Positions 45,518-54,792 are shown, numbered from the stretch's first letter. The stretch is 64,000 nt of DNA from CAZTHK01 sp964613215 (GCA_964613215.1 CAZTHK010000012.1:1-64000); one strand, 5' to 3'. Made by a program: numbers and translations. The notes: generated by a model from the sequence alone, not told the origin.

Positions 45518-45590
45518 GTTGTATTTGCTCCCGCGTTGATTAACTTCTTACTTCGACTAAAGGCCTGTATCTATTTAATTTCTCTTGGTA

Positions 45591-45619
45591 ATTATGACAG
45601 AAAAATCCCGGAATGTCAA
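45591..45619 (-). promoter_or_regulatory. Near-consensus sigma70 promoter for the cohesin-like gene
   Basis: On the minus strand TTGACA (45614-45619) and CATAAT (45591-45596) are 17 bases apart, matching 11 of 12 consensus positions; the start codon follows about 75 bases later. Confidence 0.6.
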
Positions 45620-45799
45620 GATTAAGGATTCATCTGACGGCCTTAAGTGTTAATTTTTTTAACGGTTGACCCAATCAACTCTTCCCGTTAACCCCGGCCA
45701 GAATTTACGGTGGCAGGAGAAAAGAGCAAGAGGCTCTATCGGTGACAGCGGCCTTACAGAAAACAGGCTATTAATATAACTTCAGCAACTAACCATACT

Positions 45800-47134
45800 T
45801 TAATCGTTTCCCTTCTTCTTCCTTTTCTCTCTCAGCCGTCTCCAGTATTTCATCCGCTTGATTATCTCCCTTTCAAAACCTCTCTCCACAGGATGGTAGT
45901 ACCTCCTGCCGGCTAACTGATCGGGAAAATACTCCTGGTCCACCACCCCCTCCTCTTCATCATGAGGATACAGATAGCCATCCCCGTACCCCAGCTCCTT
46001 CATCAGGCGGGTGGGGGCATTTCTTATCCAGAGGGGAACAGGAAGAGTCCCGTGGCGCTTGACATCCCCGGAAGCGGCAGCATAGCCGGTGTATATCGCA
46101 TTGCTCCTGGGCGCTGTAGCCAGGTAGGTAACAGCCTGAGCCAGGGCCAGTTTGCCCTCTGGCAAGCCCACGAACCTGAATGCCTCCATGGCATCCAGAG
46201 CTACTCTGAGGGCTTTAGGATCGGCATTGCCGATATCTTCCGAAGCGAACCTTACCAGCCGCCTGGCCACATAGAGGGGGTCTTCGCCCGCCTCCAGCAT
46301 CCTGGCCAGCCAGTAGAGGGAGGCATCGGCATCTCCTCCCCTCATACTCTTGTGAAGTGCGGAGATAATATTGTAATGCTCCTCTCCCCCCTTGTCGTAG
46401 AGAAGGTTTCTCTTCTGTATGGCCTCCTCCACCATCTCCGGGGTAATCTCCACATCCCCCTCCTCCGTCTTCATGGATTGAACTGCCATTTCCAGTGCAT
46501 TCAGAGAGGTACGGGCGTCCCCGCCGGAGAGATTGGCCAGATATCTCAGGGTTCTCTCCGAAGCCTTAACGCCTGTCTCACCCAGCCCCCTCTCCCGGTC
46601 ATCAATCGCTCTCTTCAAGATAGCGGTAATATCCTCTTCCCCCAGGGGCTCAAGTACAAACACCCGGCACCGCGAAAGGAGAGGGCCAACCACCTCAAAA
46701 CTTGGATTTTCAGTGGTTGCTCCTATCAGAACAATGATCCCCTTCTCTATGTGGGGCAGAAAAGCGTCCTGCTGAGCCTTGTTGAACCTGTGAATCTCGT
46801 CTACGAAGAGTATGGTCCTGCGCTGGTTAAGCTTAAGCCGGCGTTCCGCCTCTGCCACAATCCTGCGTACCTCTGCTACACCGGAGGTTACCGCGGAGAA
46901 GGATTCGAAGTGGGCATCCACAGCACCGGCGATTATATGTGCCAGCGTGGTTTTACCACATCCGGGGGGCCCCCAGAAAACCAGAGAGGAGTCCAGTTCC
47001 CCCTTCTCCAGAATCTTACGCAGTATCTTTCCATCCCCCACCACACCCTCCTGCCCTGCGAATTCATCCAGATTCCGGGGTCTGAGGCGGTCCGCCAGAG
47101 GAGGGCTGGAATTTTCAGAGAACAGATCATCCAT
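45800..47134 (-). CDS. rarA: Replication-associated recombination protein RarA (MgsA)
   Basis: AAA+ ATPase that acts at stalled replication forks. The product has LADRLRPRNLDEFAGQEG, Walker A GPPGCGKTTLAH, Walker B LFVDEIHRFNKAQQDAFLP, sensor 1 IGATTENPSFEV, and the C-terminal tetramerisation region (DADASLYWLARMLEAGEDPLYVARRLVRFASEDIG) diagnostic for the family. The frame opens at 47143; the ATG at 47134 gives MDDLFSENSSPPLADRLRP, as in relatives. Confidence 0.95.
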   Translation of the reverse strand: MDDLFSENSSPPLADRLRPRNLDEFAGQEGVVGDGKILRKILEKGELDSSLVFWGPPGCGKTTLAHIIAGAVDAHFESFSAVTSGVAEVRRIVAEAERRLKLNQRRTILFVDEIHRFNKAQQDAFLPHIEKGIIVLIGATTENPSFEVVGPLLSRCRVFVLEPLGEEDITAILKRAIDDRERGLGETGVKASERTLRYLANLSGGDARTSLNALEMAVQSMKTEEGDVEITPEMVEEAIQKRNLLYDKGGEEHYNIISALHKSMRGGDADASLYWLARMLEAGEDPLYVARRLVRFASEDIGNADPKALRVALDAMEAFRFVGLPEGKLALAQAVTYLATAPRSNAIYTGYAAASGDVKRHGTLPVPLWIRNAPTRLMKELGYGDGYLYPHDEEEGVVDQEYFPDQLAGRRYYHPVERGFEREIIKRMKYWRRLREKRKKKGND

Positions 47135-47245
47135 TACATGCATCCGGAATCAAAGTTTTCGAACCGGCGGTTTAAGCCGAAGATACGGCAGAGCCGGGAG
47201 TCATACTTCCCAGGTTTAATTCAATCATGGTTCTTGCATATATTA

Positions 47246-48169
47246 TTATGAATAGTCCGGAACTCTATCGAAGAAGTGCTCGGTTTTAAGATGACGAATG
47301 GTCCCCGATTTGCTCCTGAATACCACACTGTTGGTTACCGCACCACCCTGGCGAAACATGACCCCCTCCAGAAAATCACTGTGAGAAACGCCAGTAGCAG
47401 CAAACATTATATTTTCGTTGCCCACAATATCCTTGAGGGCCAATATATCTCCATACTCACCCTCGCCGGTCTTGAGCTGACACTGGAACCCCCCGCCTAT
47501 GCATCCCAGAGCAGCGGCGGCGATAATTCCCTGTTGAACCCTTCCGGTACCCATCATCACATCGATCCCGGTATCCGGCAAGGCCGCTGCAATCGCCGCT
47601 GCCAGATCACCATCCTTTATCAGCTCTATCCTGGCACCACTTCTTCTGACCTCTTCGATCAAATGCCTGTGCCTGTCCCTGTCCAGTATGGAAACGGTGA
47701 GATCCTCGACATAAAGCCTCTTAGCCTCGGCGATACTAACCAGGTTATCGAACACTGAAGCGTTCAGATCTATGGAATCAGCCGCCCCCGGCCCCACTGC
47801 CAGCTTGCGCATGTATAGCTGGTCTAATTTCTTGAACGATCCTTTTATTCCCAATGCTATAGTAGAGATAGCGTTGTTGCCTCCATTGGCCAGCGCCCGG
47901 GTCGATTCCAGGGCATCCAGGACAACATCCACCTCCATCCCCACTCCGTCCCCAACACTGTCACCGCAGCAGAGGGTAGATCCGGGCCCGGCCTCATCCT
48001 CCCCTATCACAATCCTGCCGCTCATCTTTACACTCTTTATTGCTTGACTCATGGCCGAAACGGCAGCTTTCTCAGCCTCTTCGGGATCACCTCTGCCGTA
48101 AAACCGCGCTGAGGAGAGTGCCGCCGCTTCAGTTACCCGGACAAGCTCCAGGGCCAGGTTACGATCCAT
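47246..48169 (-). CDS. glpX: Class II fructose-1,6-bisphosphatase (GlpX family)
   Basis: Hydrolyses fructose-1,6-bisphosphate in gluconeogenesis. The 307-residue product matches GlpX throughout (RNLALELVRVTEAAALSSARFYGRGD, IVIGEDEAG, LYMRKLAVGP, DVMMGTGRVQQGIIAAAALGC, GGFQCQL). The metal and substrate motif that is usually DPLEGT reads DALEST, and GRPNA reads GGNNA, so activity or substrate may have shifted. The ATG at 48169 follows GAGGGAGG; the frame runs to 48184. It is followed in the same direction by rarA. Confidence 0.9.
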   Translation of the reverse strand: MDRNLALELVRVTEAAALSSARFYGRGDPEEAEKAAVSAMSQAIKSVKMSGRIVIGEDEAGPGSTLCCGDSVGDGVGMEVDVVLDALESTRALANGGNNAISTIALGIKGSFKKLDQLYMRKLAVGPGAADSIDLNASVFDNLVSIAEAKRLYVEDLTVSILDRDRHRHLIEEVRRSGARIELIKDGDLAAAIAAALPDTGIDVMMGTGRVQQGIIAAAALGCIGGGFQCQLKTGEGEYGDILALKDIVGNENIMFAATGVSHSDFLEGVMFRQGGAVTNSVVFRSKSGTIRHLKTEHFFDRVPDYS

Positions 48170-48180
48170 ATAATCCTCCC

Positions 48181-48606
48181 TCAACCTTCAACATTCCCGC
48201 CTCTCTCATCTTCAACAGGCACTACCTCCCCATTCCCGTGATAATCGATCATCCTGTTAAGGTCTATAGCCATCTGATACTGATGGATGGCAAACACGAT
48301 AGGAAGAAGCAGCCAGGCTATACCAAGGGTGAGCGGAATGGCGAATATCTCTAATACAAAGGTAATCCAGAACCAGTTCCACTGCTTCAGATAAACATAT
48401 CCCAGGGGTCCCAGGAATATCCAACCCAGGAAAAATCCTATTGCAGCCGCCCCCCCGGGGCTCTTTCTGACATCCGGCACCTTGAGCGTGGTCCATTCGT
48501 GGCTATAGATCTTCTTCACCTCTGCCCTGCCCTCTGTCTTCCTTCCACAGCTGACGCAGAATCTATCTCCCTCATGAAGTTCAGTGCCGCAGTACTTGCA
48601 ATACAT
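48181..48606 (-). CDS. Zinc-ribbon membrane protein
   Basis: The N-terminus carries a zinc ribbon (MYCKYCGTELHEGDRFCVSCGRK, CxxC-x11-CxxC). Residues about 50-125 hold two or three hydrophobic segments (AAAIGFFLGWIFLGPLGYVYL; FWITFVLEIFAIPLTLGIAWLLLPIVFAIHQ). The short linker and acidic tail face the cytoplasm. Function unknown; similar zinc-ribbon/TM2-like proteins are common and uncharacterised. The ATG at 48606 follows GGAGG; its stop abuts the glpX ribosome-binding site, so the two are probably co-transcribed. Confidence 0.75.
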   Translation of the reverse strand: MYCKYCGTELHEGDRFCVSCGRKTEGRAEVKKIYSHEWTTLKVPDVRKSPGGAAAIGFFLGWIFLGPLGYVYLKQWNWFWITFVLEIFAIPLTLGIAWLLLPIVFAIHQYQMAIDLNRMIDYHGNGEVVPVEDERGGNVEG

Positions 48607-49025
48607 CTTCAGACCTCCGTGCCGGAAATCCATATTCTTCTTACACTGATACGTCTCCCGGCACACTATTGTTCCCCATGGGGATTCTAAATCAAACCGG
48701 GCATGTTGGCAAAGCATTTTTCAGATTTGTATAACTGCAAACCGTCTTTCCGCTTTTTTCGTTTCCCCTGACAATTCATAAAAAGCACGCTCATGTCTGA
48801 CAAGTGCATGCCCCTTAAGAACTAACAATATTATCCCTTCGGCTTTCAGCATCCCGATCAAACACAAAAATCAACAGCCTGTGCTGGCAAGATGTCATCG
48901 CCCTTACCCCTCTGGCATACCAGAACAGGCTCATGAATCAGGCAGGTTTTACTATTTTTTGTCACATTTCAACGTACCGGGGCTGTCACCAATTCACCTG
49001 CTGCCATTAATACGCAGAAATCTTA
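48607..49025. other. Spacer of about 420 bases
   Basis: No supported gene or clear signal between the TPR lipoprotein gene and the zinc-ribbon gene. A stretch around 48885-48910 (ACAGCCTGTGCTGGCAA) resembles one on the other side of the TPR gene at 50347-50364. Confidence 0.4.
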
Positions 49026-50180
49026 CTATCTCTGAGCTTTCCTCAATCTTTCAAGATTAAATTTTGCAGTGCTGTTATCCGGATCAATCTCCAGCACTCT
49101 CTCCAGCAGCCCTGCGGCTTCATCCAGCCGGCCCGTATCGGCAAGTACCACTGCCAGGTTTATCATCGCCACCGGCCAACCGGGGCGTGCCTCTGCCGCC
49201 TTTCTTGCCCATTTGAGAGCAAGTTCATCATTACCCAGAAGGAAATAACATCTCCCCATCCTGTCCATCACCTTTGCCGAAGATTCCAGGCTCCGGTAGA
49301 TCTCCAATGCCTCTCTGTACCTCTGCATCTTTTCCAGAGACCTGCCGATCTTGTAAAGACCCTCCTCCTTCCATTCCTTATCCCCCCTCATCAGGTTCAG
49401 AGCTTTTTGTGGCTGCCCGGCCATTATCCATGACTCTGCAAGATTGAGCATTATTTCACGGTCAGACGGCCTGGATGCCAGTGCATCCTCCAGCACCTCA
49501 GCCGCCTCCTTCCACCTCTCCCTCTCCATCAACAGAATCCCGAAATGATAGAGGAAAGTGGGACCTGCTTTTCCCGATTTTCTCAAATCGACAAACAGGC
49601 TCTCAGCCTCAACAGGCCGGGATTCAATTATCAGCATGGCCTTCAGTCCTTTGAGATAGGGGTCCTTGCCGGATATATCCAGACCATCCAAAACGTTTTT
49701 TAGAGCCCTGTCCCTCTGGTTCATTTTAATATATGCCACTCCCAGATTGCGGTAGATCAGCGGCCTGCGCTTCTCTCCGGCAAATCTAAGCGCCACCCTG
49801 AATTCGGTGATGGCCCGGCCAATTCTCTCCATCTCCATCAGGGTAGTGGCAAAATCCATATGTATATCACTATTCTTATAGTCCAGCTTCAGGGCCTTCT
49901 CATAGAATGGGACCGATTCCTTTTTCTCCCCCATTGCACTGAGAATTTCGGCTTTCTGAGCCAGGACCCTGGAATCCTCCACACCGGCTGAAATCAGGCT
50001 ATCACATAAGTTCGAAGCTGCCGTGAATTCACTTTGCTCCATAAGCCTGATAATCCTGCTGTCCACTTCCAGCCTCCCTTCTATTTCATTCCCGTCGTTA
50101 TAACGGTCCATCCCACCCCGGCAGGAAGGCAATATCAGCAAGAAGACTAATAGAACGAAGGAAATTATTCTGCCTCTCAT
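49026..50180 (-). CDS. TPR-repeat lipoprotein
   Basis: The signal sequence with lipobox (IISFVLLVFLLILPSC) predicts a lipid-anchored envelope protein. About ten TPR-like helix pairs follow (for example PFYEKALKLDYKNSDIHMDFATTL, AAEVLEDALASRPSDREIMLNLAESWI and AAGLLERVLEIDPDNSTAKFNLERL). TPR arrays bind partner proteins; the partner is unknown. The ATG at 50180 begins the signal peptide directly; the frame is open to 50255. Confidence 0.82.
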   Translation of the reverse strand: MRGRIISFVLLVFLLILPSCRGGMDRYNDGNEIEGRLEVDSRIIRLMEQSEFTAASNLCDSLISAGVEDSRVLAQKAEILSAMGEKKESVPFYEKALKLDYKNSDIHMDFATTLMEMERIGRAITEFRVALRFAGEKRRPLIYRNLGVAYIKMNQRDRALKNVLDGLDISGKDPYLKGLKAMLIIESRPVEAESLFVDLRKSGKAGPTFLYHFGILLMERERWKEAAEVLEDALASRPSDREIMLNLAESWIMAGQPQKALNLMRGDKEWKEEGLYKIGRSLEKMQRYREALEIYRSLESSAKVMDRMGRCYFLLGNDELALKWARKAAEARPGWPVAMINLAVVLADTGRLDEAAGLLERVLEIDPDNSTAKFNLERLRKAQR

Positions 50181-50485
50181 AACATTGCAATCATAATACT
50201 TGCCGATCCGCCTTGCAAGAAGCTGATGATAAAAGATCTGACCCGAATCACTCATAAAACAGCGGTCACCGCTGCCAGGTACGCCACCCCTGATGAATTA
50301 TCAATACCACCAATTGACCTTTCGGCCACCTGATGCCATTCAAACCATAACAGCCTGTACCGGCAAAATAGAATTATCATTACTGTTTTAGTAAGGGTAT
50401 AGTAAAACGATTTCATCAACCAGCCGGATCAAAGTAAATATCGCCCGTCCGGTCAGACAACTGTTTCTGGTTATACCTGCAAAAG

Positions 50486-50977
50486 CTACCTGAGCTTCTT
50501 AAGCTCCGGTTTTCTGAACTTGATCAGCTTGTGTCTCAACTTGCCCAGCAAGATATTGACGGGGTGGGACCGGGAAAGGAACCTGATTACCGCAGGGCGT
50601 CTTATGCCCATCTTGGAAAGCTCCAGGGCCGCCTTAGAGCTGGTGTTATCCAAACTGTAAGCCCGCAGGAACATCTGCCTGGCTTCGTTTCTTCTCTCCT
50701 GTTCCAGAAGAATTTTGCCCAGATTGACATACGCGATGGACTGGAGAGGACTCAACTTTACCGCTTTCCTGCAGATCTCTTCACCATGGTCAAGCCTGCC
50801 ATTCTTGCCGACACAGAGGCCATAGTGGGACAGATAGAGTACGTTGCGGGGAGCAATCTTCAGCGCTTTGCTGAGCATCTTTTCAGCTTCGGGGTAATTC
50901 TTTCTTCTTACGGAAGCAAGGGCGTTTCTGTAATAATCTCTGGATTCGAAGGTATCGCAGGAGGTGAGTTCTGGCAC
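50486..50977 (-). CDS. Small TPR-repeat protein
   Basis: A 163-residue protein without signal peptide. Three TPR units (YYRNALASVRRKNYPEAEKMLSKALKIAP, LYLSHYGLCVGKNGRLDHGEEICRKAVKLSP, AYVNLGKILLEQERRNEARQMFLRAYSLD) precede a basic C-terminal tail (KLRHKLIKFRKPELKKLR) that could bind nucleic acid or membrane. The GTG at 50977 follows GGAG. Function unknown. Confidence 0.8.
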   Translation of the reverse strand: MPELTSCDTFESRDYYRNALASVRRKNYPEAEKMLSKALKIAPRNVLYLSHYGLCVGKNGRLDHGEEICRKAVKLSPLQSIAYVNLGKILLEQERRNEARQMFLRAYSLDNTSSKAALELSKMGIRRPAVIRFLSRSHPVNILLGKLRHKLIKFRKPELKKLR

Positions 50978-51518
50978 AATTCAACTCCAGTTGCAACATG
51001 CACAAAAGCACCGTTCAAGCCGGATATGCACAACCACATGCTGACAAACAAGTTGGAGCACAGCTTCCGGCTTACGGTTTGATCAACACTCTGTAACACC
51101 GGAATGTCGCATAAACCATACCTCAGGGAGCTGATTCCGCTTCTCAATTGCAACAAACAGGTCCTAATCGCTGAATACCTTTTTGTATTTAATCTTTCGA
51201 ATTTTTCCTGATATGACTTTTAGAGCCGTATCTGCGTAATTTATTCTATACTAATAAATTAGACAGCAACAACCGTATAATCCCTGCAGGGCCACGATCT
51301 CTCCATAACGGGACTGATTTTAACCAATTGACCTCCGCATTGGCCTTCCGCTGGTGAAAAACAATTAAATTACAGGATGATACAGATTTTACGGTCCTGC
51401 ATCGAATAGCAATTTAATTATAACAGACTTAATCAGAACTGATCAGGCAGTTGACATATCTTACCATATAGGCTATAATTTCTTATTAAGAAGATAAATT
51501 CCTTTTGGTCTTACTGCA
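50978..51518. other. 541-base AT-rich spacer
   Basis: Divergent upstream region between the small TPR gene (minus) and the glycan-binding-like gene (plus). The only clear signal is the consensus promoter at 51451-51479. I see no small gene. Confidence 0.5.
51451..51479 (+). promoter_or_regulatory. Perfect consensus sigma70 promoter
   Basis: TTGACA (51451-51456) and TATAAT (51474-51479) are separated by exactly 17 bases, so all twelve consensus positions match. It drives the two-gene PNPFN cluster that begins about 70 bases later. Confidence 0.8.
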
Positions 51519-51548
51519 GTGCTTTTGCATCGAAAAAGGAAGAATTTT

Positions 51549-52796
51549 GTGGGATCAGTGAAAATTAAAGTAACGGCAATAACCCTTGCGATCTTCCTGT
51601 CTGCAGCGGGCGGCATACAGGCGGAAGAAATCGTCTCTATTCAGTTGGTGGGTAATTTCAACGGGATCACCTGTGATCCAGCCGATCCTGCCAACGAGAT
51701 GGTGAATACCGCCCCCCATGTATGGCGCAAGCTCAAATTCATAAACGAACCATTCGACCCGGATACCATCAGTTTCAAATTCACCAAAAACGACTCGTTC
51801 TCCCCCGGGAACTGGGGCTGGAGTGGAGAATGGGGTATAGCCGAGTGGGGTTACGATCCCCCCAATATAATCAGGGTGCTACCGGACAGCGGATACTACT
51901 ATTTCCAGTTCAACGATTCCACCTACCACTACCGGCTCGACCGGCCCGGAGGGGTTGTATCCGGTTACGTGACCGCTGAAAACTTCACCTCCGGTGTGCC
52001 CGCCGGCACAGTGGTTTCCCTGCATCATCCGGAGGAGAACCTTATTGGAAACTACATTGACTTCTACGATTCGACTTTCAGCTTTCAACACCTTCCTCCA
52101 TCCACATACAGCCTGTCAGCTACGGCACCGGGATACAGGGATACCACCATCACGGGGATAGTACCGGTAGAGGATGAAACCACAAATATTCATATACACC
52201 TCCGTCAGGTAACTGCAGTAAGAATTTCCCGTGCTTCCTGTGATAGAATAGATAAAGACGTGATAATAAGGTGGACCACAGTCCGGAACGGAGGAGAAAC
52301 CGCCTTTGACATCTACAGGGGGACTAATCCGGTATTCAAAGAAACAGCAAAAATTAACAACGCCCCGGTCAGGTCAACAGTATCATATGAATATGTGGAC
52401 CGGGATAATGACCCGGCACAGGATTACTGCTATTATCTGGTGGAAAGGGACGGGGAAGGCTCCTTCAGATACGGCCCCCTTGAAGTATCAGGTATGAATA
52501 CTCCGATGGTAGCAAGCTCTCTCGGTCAGAATTACCCCAACCCCTTCAATCCTGCCACAAATATTCCCTATTCCGTTGGTAGTGAAGACCGGAATAATAA
52601 TATTGCTGTATCATTCTTTGATGTTTCGGGAAGAATGGTAGAGAGGTACAACCTGGGCAGAAAAGCACCCGGTGAATATATCTTTCACTGGAATCCATTT
52701 TCTCCGGGCAACGAAAAACTGACCTCCGGAGTATACTACTGCAGGCTGAACGTAGGCAAGAAGGTGTTTACCCGCAAGATGATCCTTCTCCGCTGA
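51549..52796 (+). CDS. Secreted glycan-binding-like protein with PNPFN C-terminal domain
   Basis: A signal peptide (KIKVTAITLAIFLSAAGGIQA) is followed by three parts. Residues about 25-145 (VSIQLVGNFNGITCDPAD, FKFTKNDSF, WGWSGEWG) look like the CBM-type sandwich of SusE/SusF and AMPK glycogen-binding domains. About 150-225 is a carboxypeptidase-regulatory-like fold (VVSGYVTAENFTSGVPAGTVVSL). The C-terminal part holds Fn3-like sequence and NYPNPFNPATNIPYSV to the end, a FlgD/type IX-like tail. GGAAGA ahead favours the GTG at 51549. It is 9 bases upstream of the hydrolase-like gene. Confidence 0.75.
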   Translation: MGSVKIKVTAITLAIFLSAAGGIQAEEIVSIQLVGNFNGITCDPADPANEMVNTAPHVWRKLKFINEPFDPDTISFKFTKNDSFSPGNWGWSGEWGIAEWGYDPPNIIRVLPDSGYYYFQFNDSTYHYRLDRPGGVVSGYVTAENFTSGVPAGTVVSLHHPEENLIGNYIDFYDSTFSFQHLPPSTYSLSATAPGYRDTTITGIVPVEDETTNIHIHLRQVTAVRISRASCDRIDKDVIIRWTTVRNGGETAFDIYRGTNPVFKETAKINNAPVRSTVSYEYVDRDNDPAQDYCYYLVERDGEGSFRYGPLEVSGMNTPMVASSLGQNYPNPFNPATNIPYSVGSEDRNNNIAVSFFDVSGRMVERYNLGRKAPGEYIFHWNPFSPGNEKLTSGVYYCRLNVGKKVFTRKMILLR

Positions 52797-52814
52797 TAAA
52801 CCGGAGTGTGCCTT

Positions 52815-54662
52815 TTGAAACGCCTGCTTCTATCCATAACATTCATCATTCTGATATCCGGTAACGCCGCAGGGGTTATCAGTACCACCGGCTTCGACTT
52901 CGAAGAGCCGGTATTCACCGAACCGGGGGTACTGGTCAAGGATCACTCCCTGATAATCATAGACGGGAAATTCCATCTCTTCTATATCCGGGACCAGCAG
53001 AAAAATTTCGGCCACGCCGTATCTGAAGATCTGGAACACTGGTCCATCATGGAACCGGTTCTGGAAACCGGCCCGGAGGAATGGGACATAAAATATATCT
53101 GGGCGCCTCATGTGGTGCCCTATTCAGACTTCCCGGGTTACCTGTTCATGTACTATACCGGATTGAACAGCAATATGGCTCAACAGACCTGCCTGGCGGC
53201 GACCACCGCTCCGTCCGGCTGGGAGAAGGCATCTTCGTTAATCTTCACTCCATTCCACGGTGACACCGCCTGGATGAAATGGGATCAGAACGACTATTCT
53301 GATTTCAGGGATCCCTGCTTCTTCCATGATCAGGGCGGATACTACCTGATACAGACCGCCCGGGCCAATAATGGCCGGTCAGCTCTGGCCCTTTCCCGGA
53401 GCGATGACTACCTCAGGTGGTCCGATGCAGGGCCCCTGTATGTGCATAATAATTCCAACATCCTGGAGAGCGCCTTCCTGATGAAGAGAGATGATATATT
53501 TCATCTTTTCTTCACCGAGAGGAGTGTGGGAGGAATATCACATATGTCATCTGAAACACTCACCGGAGGATGGGATATAAAAACCAGGAGGGTCATCGAC
53601 GGGGGACATGCCGCTGAGATTACCCGGACTTCAGAGGACATATACATCATATCCCGCCATACCAACTACAACACAGCAGCTGGAAACGATTTCTACTCCA
53701 TACGATTCGACACCCTCTGCTGGGAAGGAAATGTGCCCCAAGTTAACCTCAGCCAATCATTCCAGGGCAACTGGAAGATAATGTGTGGTACTGCATTCCA
53801 GCATCAGCCGGTATTCCGCAATAACTTCGCCTTCCGGGGGGATCACAGCACAGATCCGGGTTTCGAAGGAGACTGGTGGATAGGAACCTCGGAAAGCTTC
53901 TGCGGACCAATGACCGGAACCGCCCCCGGAGATTACCGGGGGGATGAACCAAGGGGCGAAATAAGATCCTCATGCTTCCGGATCAGGGGCAGGTCGATGA
54001 GACTTCTGGTAGGAGGAGGCAACTATCCTGATTCCTGCTATATCGCCCTTTGTGAAGCAGGAACAGACAGGATACTTTGCAGTGAAACCGGACGTAACTG
54101 TGAAACCATGAGTGAAAGAATCTGGAATCTTAACCCCTTCAGAGGGAAACTGGTGTATCTGAAGATAGTGGATAACTGTTCAGTTGCCTTCGGACATATA
54201 AATGTGGATGGAATCAGGGAGAGGATGAGTTACGCCGAACCTCCTCCGGATGACGGCAATTATCGACTCGAACCGGACAAGGGATTAAAAAAGGTCAGGC
54301 TGGACGGGGAAGGACCGGGGGAGAATGAATTACCTGAACCGGGACCGGGAAATAGCCTGCTGAAGGCGAAACCTCCCACCCCTTCTCAATCCACTCTCTC
54401 CAATTATCCCAATCCCTTTAATCCCGTTACCACCATAGAGGTGATCTCAGCCCCGGTGAGCCGTCTTGAAATCATCCTCTACTCCATCGCAGGGAAAGCG
54501 GTCCGGCAAATCCCGGTCAGAACGGATCAGGAAGGAAGGGCAACAGTTACCTGGAACGGGCGCGACAGCCGTAACCATAAACTGCCGGCAGGAGTATATC
54601 TGGCCCGCCTCACCTCCGGTTCCGGTATCCTGGCTACTCACAAGTTGATCCTGATAAAGTAA
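52815..54662 (+). CDS. Secreted GH32/GH43-like five-bladed propeller protein with PNPFN tail
   Basis: A signal peptide (KRLLLSITFIILISGNAAG) precedes a propeller (about 25-320) with blade-start HSLIIIDGKFHLFYIRD, YIWAPHVV, DYSDFRDPCFF (acidic RDP, as in GH32/43) and NILESAFLMKRDDIFHLFF (Glu at the GH43 acid position). A sandwich domain (about 335-480) follows with GEIRSSCFRI...RLLVGGGNY...VDNCSVAFGHINVDGI, as attached to many fructan and arabinan hydrolases. A Pro/Glu linker leads to NYPNPFNPVTTIE and LPAGVYLARL. It probably cuts or binds an extracellular polysaccharide. The TTG at 52815 follows GGAG; the frame opens at 52806. Confidence 0.78.
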   Translation: MKRLLLSITFIILISGNAAGVISTTGFDFEEPVFTEPGVLVKDHSLIIIDGKFHLFYIRDQQKNFGHAVSEDLEHWSIMEPVLETGPEEWDIKYIWAPHVVPYSDFPGYLFMYYTGLNSNMAQQTCLAATTAPSGWEKASSLIFTPFHGDTAWMKWDQNDYSDFRDPCFFHDQGGYYLIQTARANNGRSALALSRSDDYLRWSDAGPLYVHNNSNILESAFLMKRDDIFHLFFTERSVGGISHMSSETLTGGWDIKTRRVIDGGHAAEITRTSEDIYIISRHTNYNTAAGNDFYSIRFDTLCWEGNVPQVNLSQSFQGNWKIMCGTAFQHQPVFRNNFAFRGDHSTDPGFEGDWWIGTSESFCGPMTGTAPGDYRGDEPRGEIRSSCFRIRGRSMRLLVGGGNYPDSCYIALCEAGTDRILCSETGRNCETMSERIWNLNPFRGKLVYLKIVDNCSVAFGHINVDGIRERMSYAEPPPDDGNYRLEPDKGLKKVRLDGEGPGENELPEPGPGNSLLKAKPPTPSQSTLSNYPNPFNPVTTIEVISAPVSRLEIILYSIAGKAVRQIPVRTDQEGRATVTWNGRDSRNHKLPAGVYLARLTSGSGILATHKLILIK

Positions 54663-54739
54663 GCTTTAGCACTGAAAATCATGCTTTGCTCCGGTTACCG
54701 GTGCCTGTCCGCCTTTGTCTCAAAGGCGACATCCCGCCC

Positions 54740-54792
54740 CCTCAGCTCCGGCTCCGGCATCCCGGCTACTCACAAATTGATCCTGATAAAGT
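54740..54792 (+). pseudogene. Remnant of a PNPFN-type gene 3' end
   Basis: Matches the last 53 bases of the preceding gene (54608-54660) at 48 positions. It reads SSGSGIPATHKLILIK in frame, then continues with TGG where the intact gene has its stop. Three of the five differences are silent, so it looks like a leftover of a paralogue, not a fresh duplication. A hairpin CGCCTTT-GTCTC-AAAGGCG precedes it at 54711-54729. Confidence 0.7.

Noticed and set aside
45618..45662. TTAAGG/CCTTAA hairpin followed by a T-run on the plus strand upstream of the cohesin-like gene
   Set aside because: The stem is short and AT-rich with a 13-base loop, and there is no promoter-like sequence before it, unlike the candidate at 60956. 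It also overlaps the edge of a minus-strand promoter.
48885..50364. Similar sequences ACAGCCTGT.C.GGCAA on both sides of the TPR lipoprotein gene, at about 48885-48905 and 50347-50364
   Set aside because: The match is about 20 bases with differences, and another partial one occurs near 24208. Without statistics this is within chance for AT-rich spacers.
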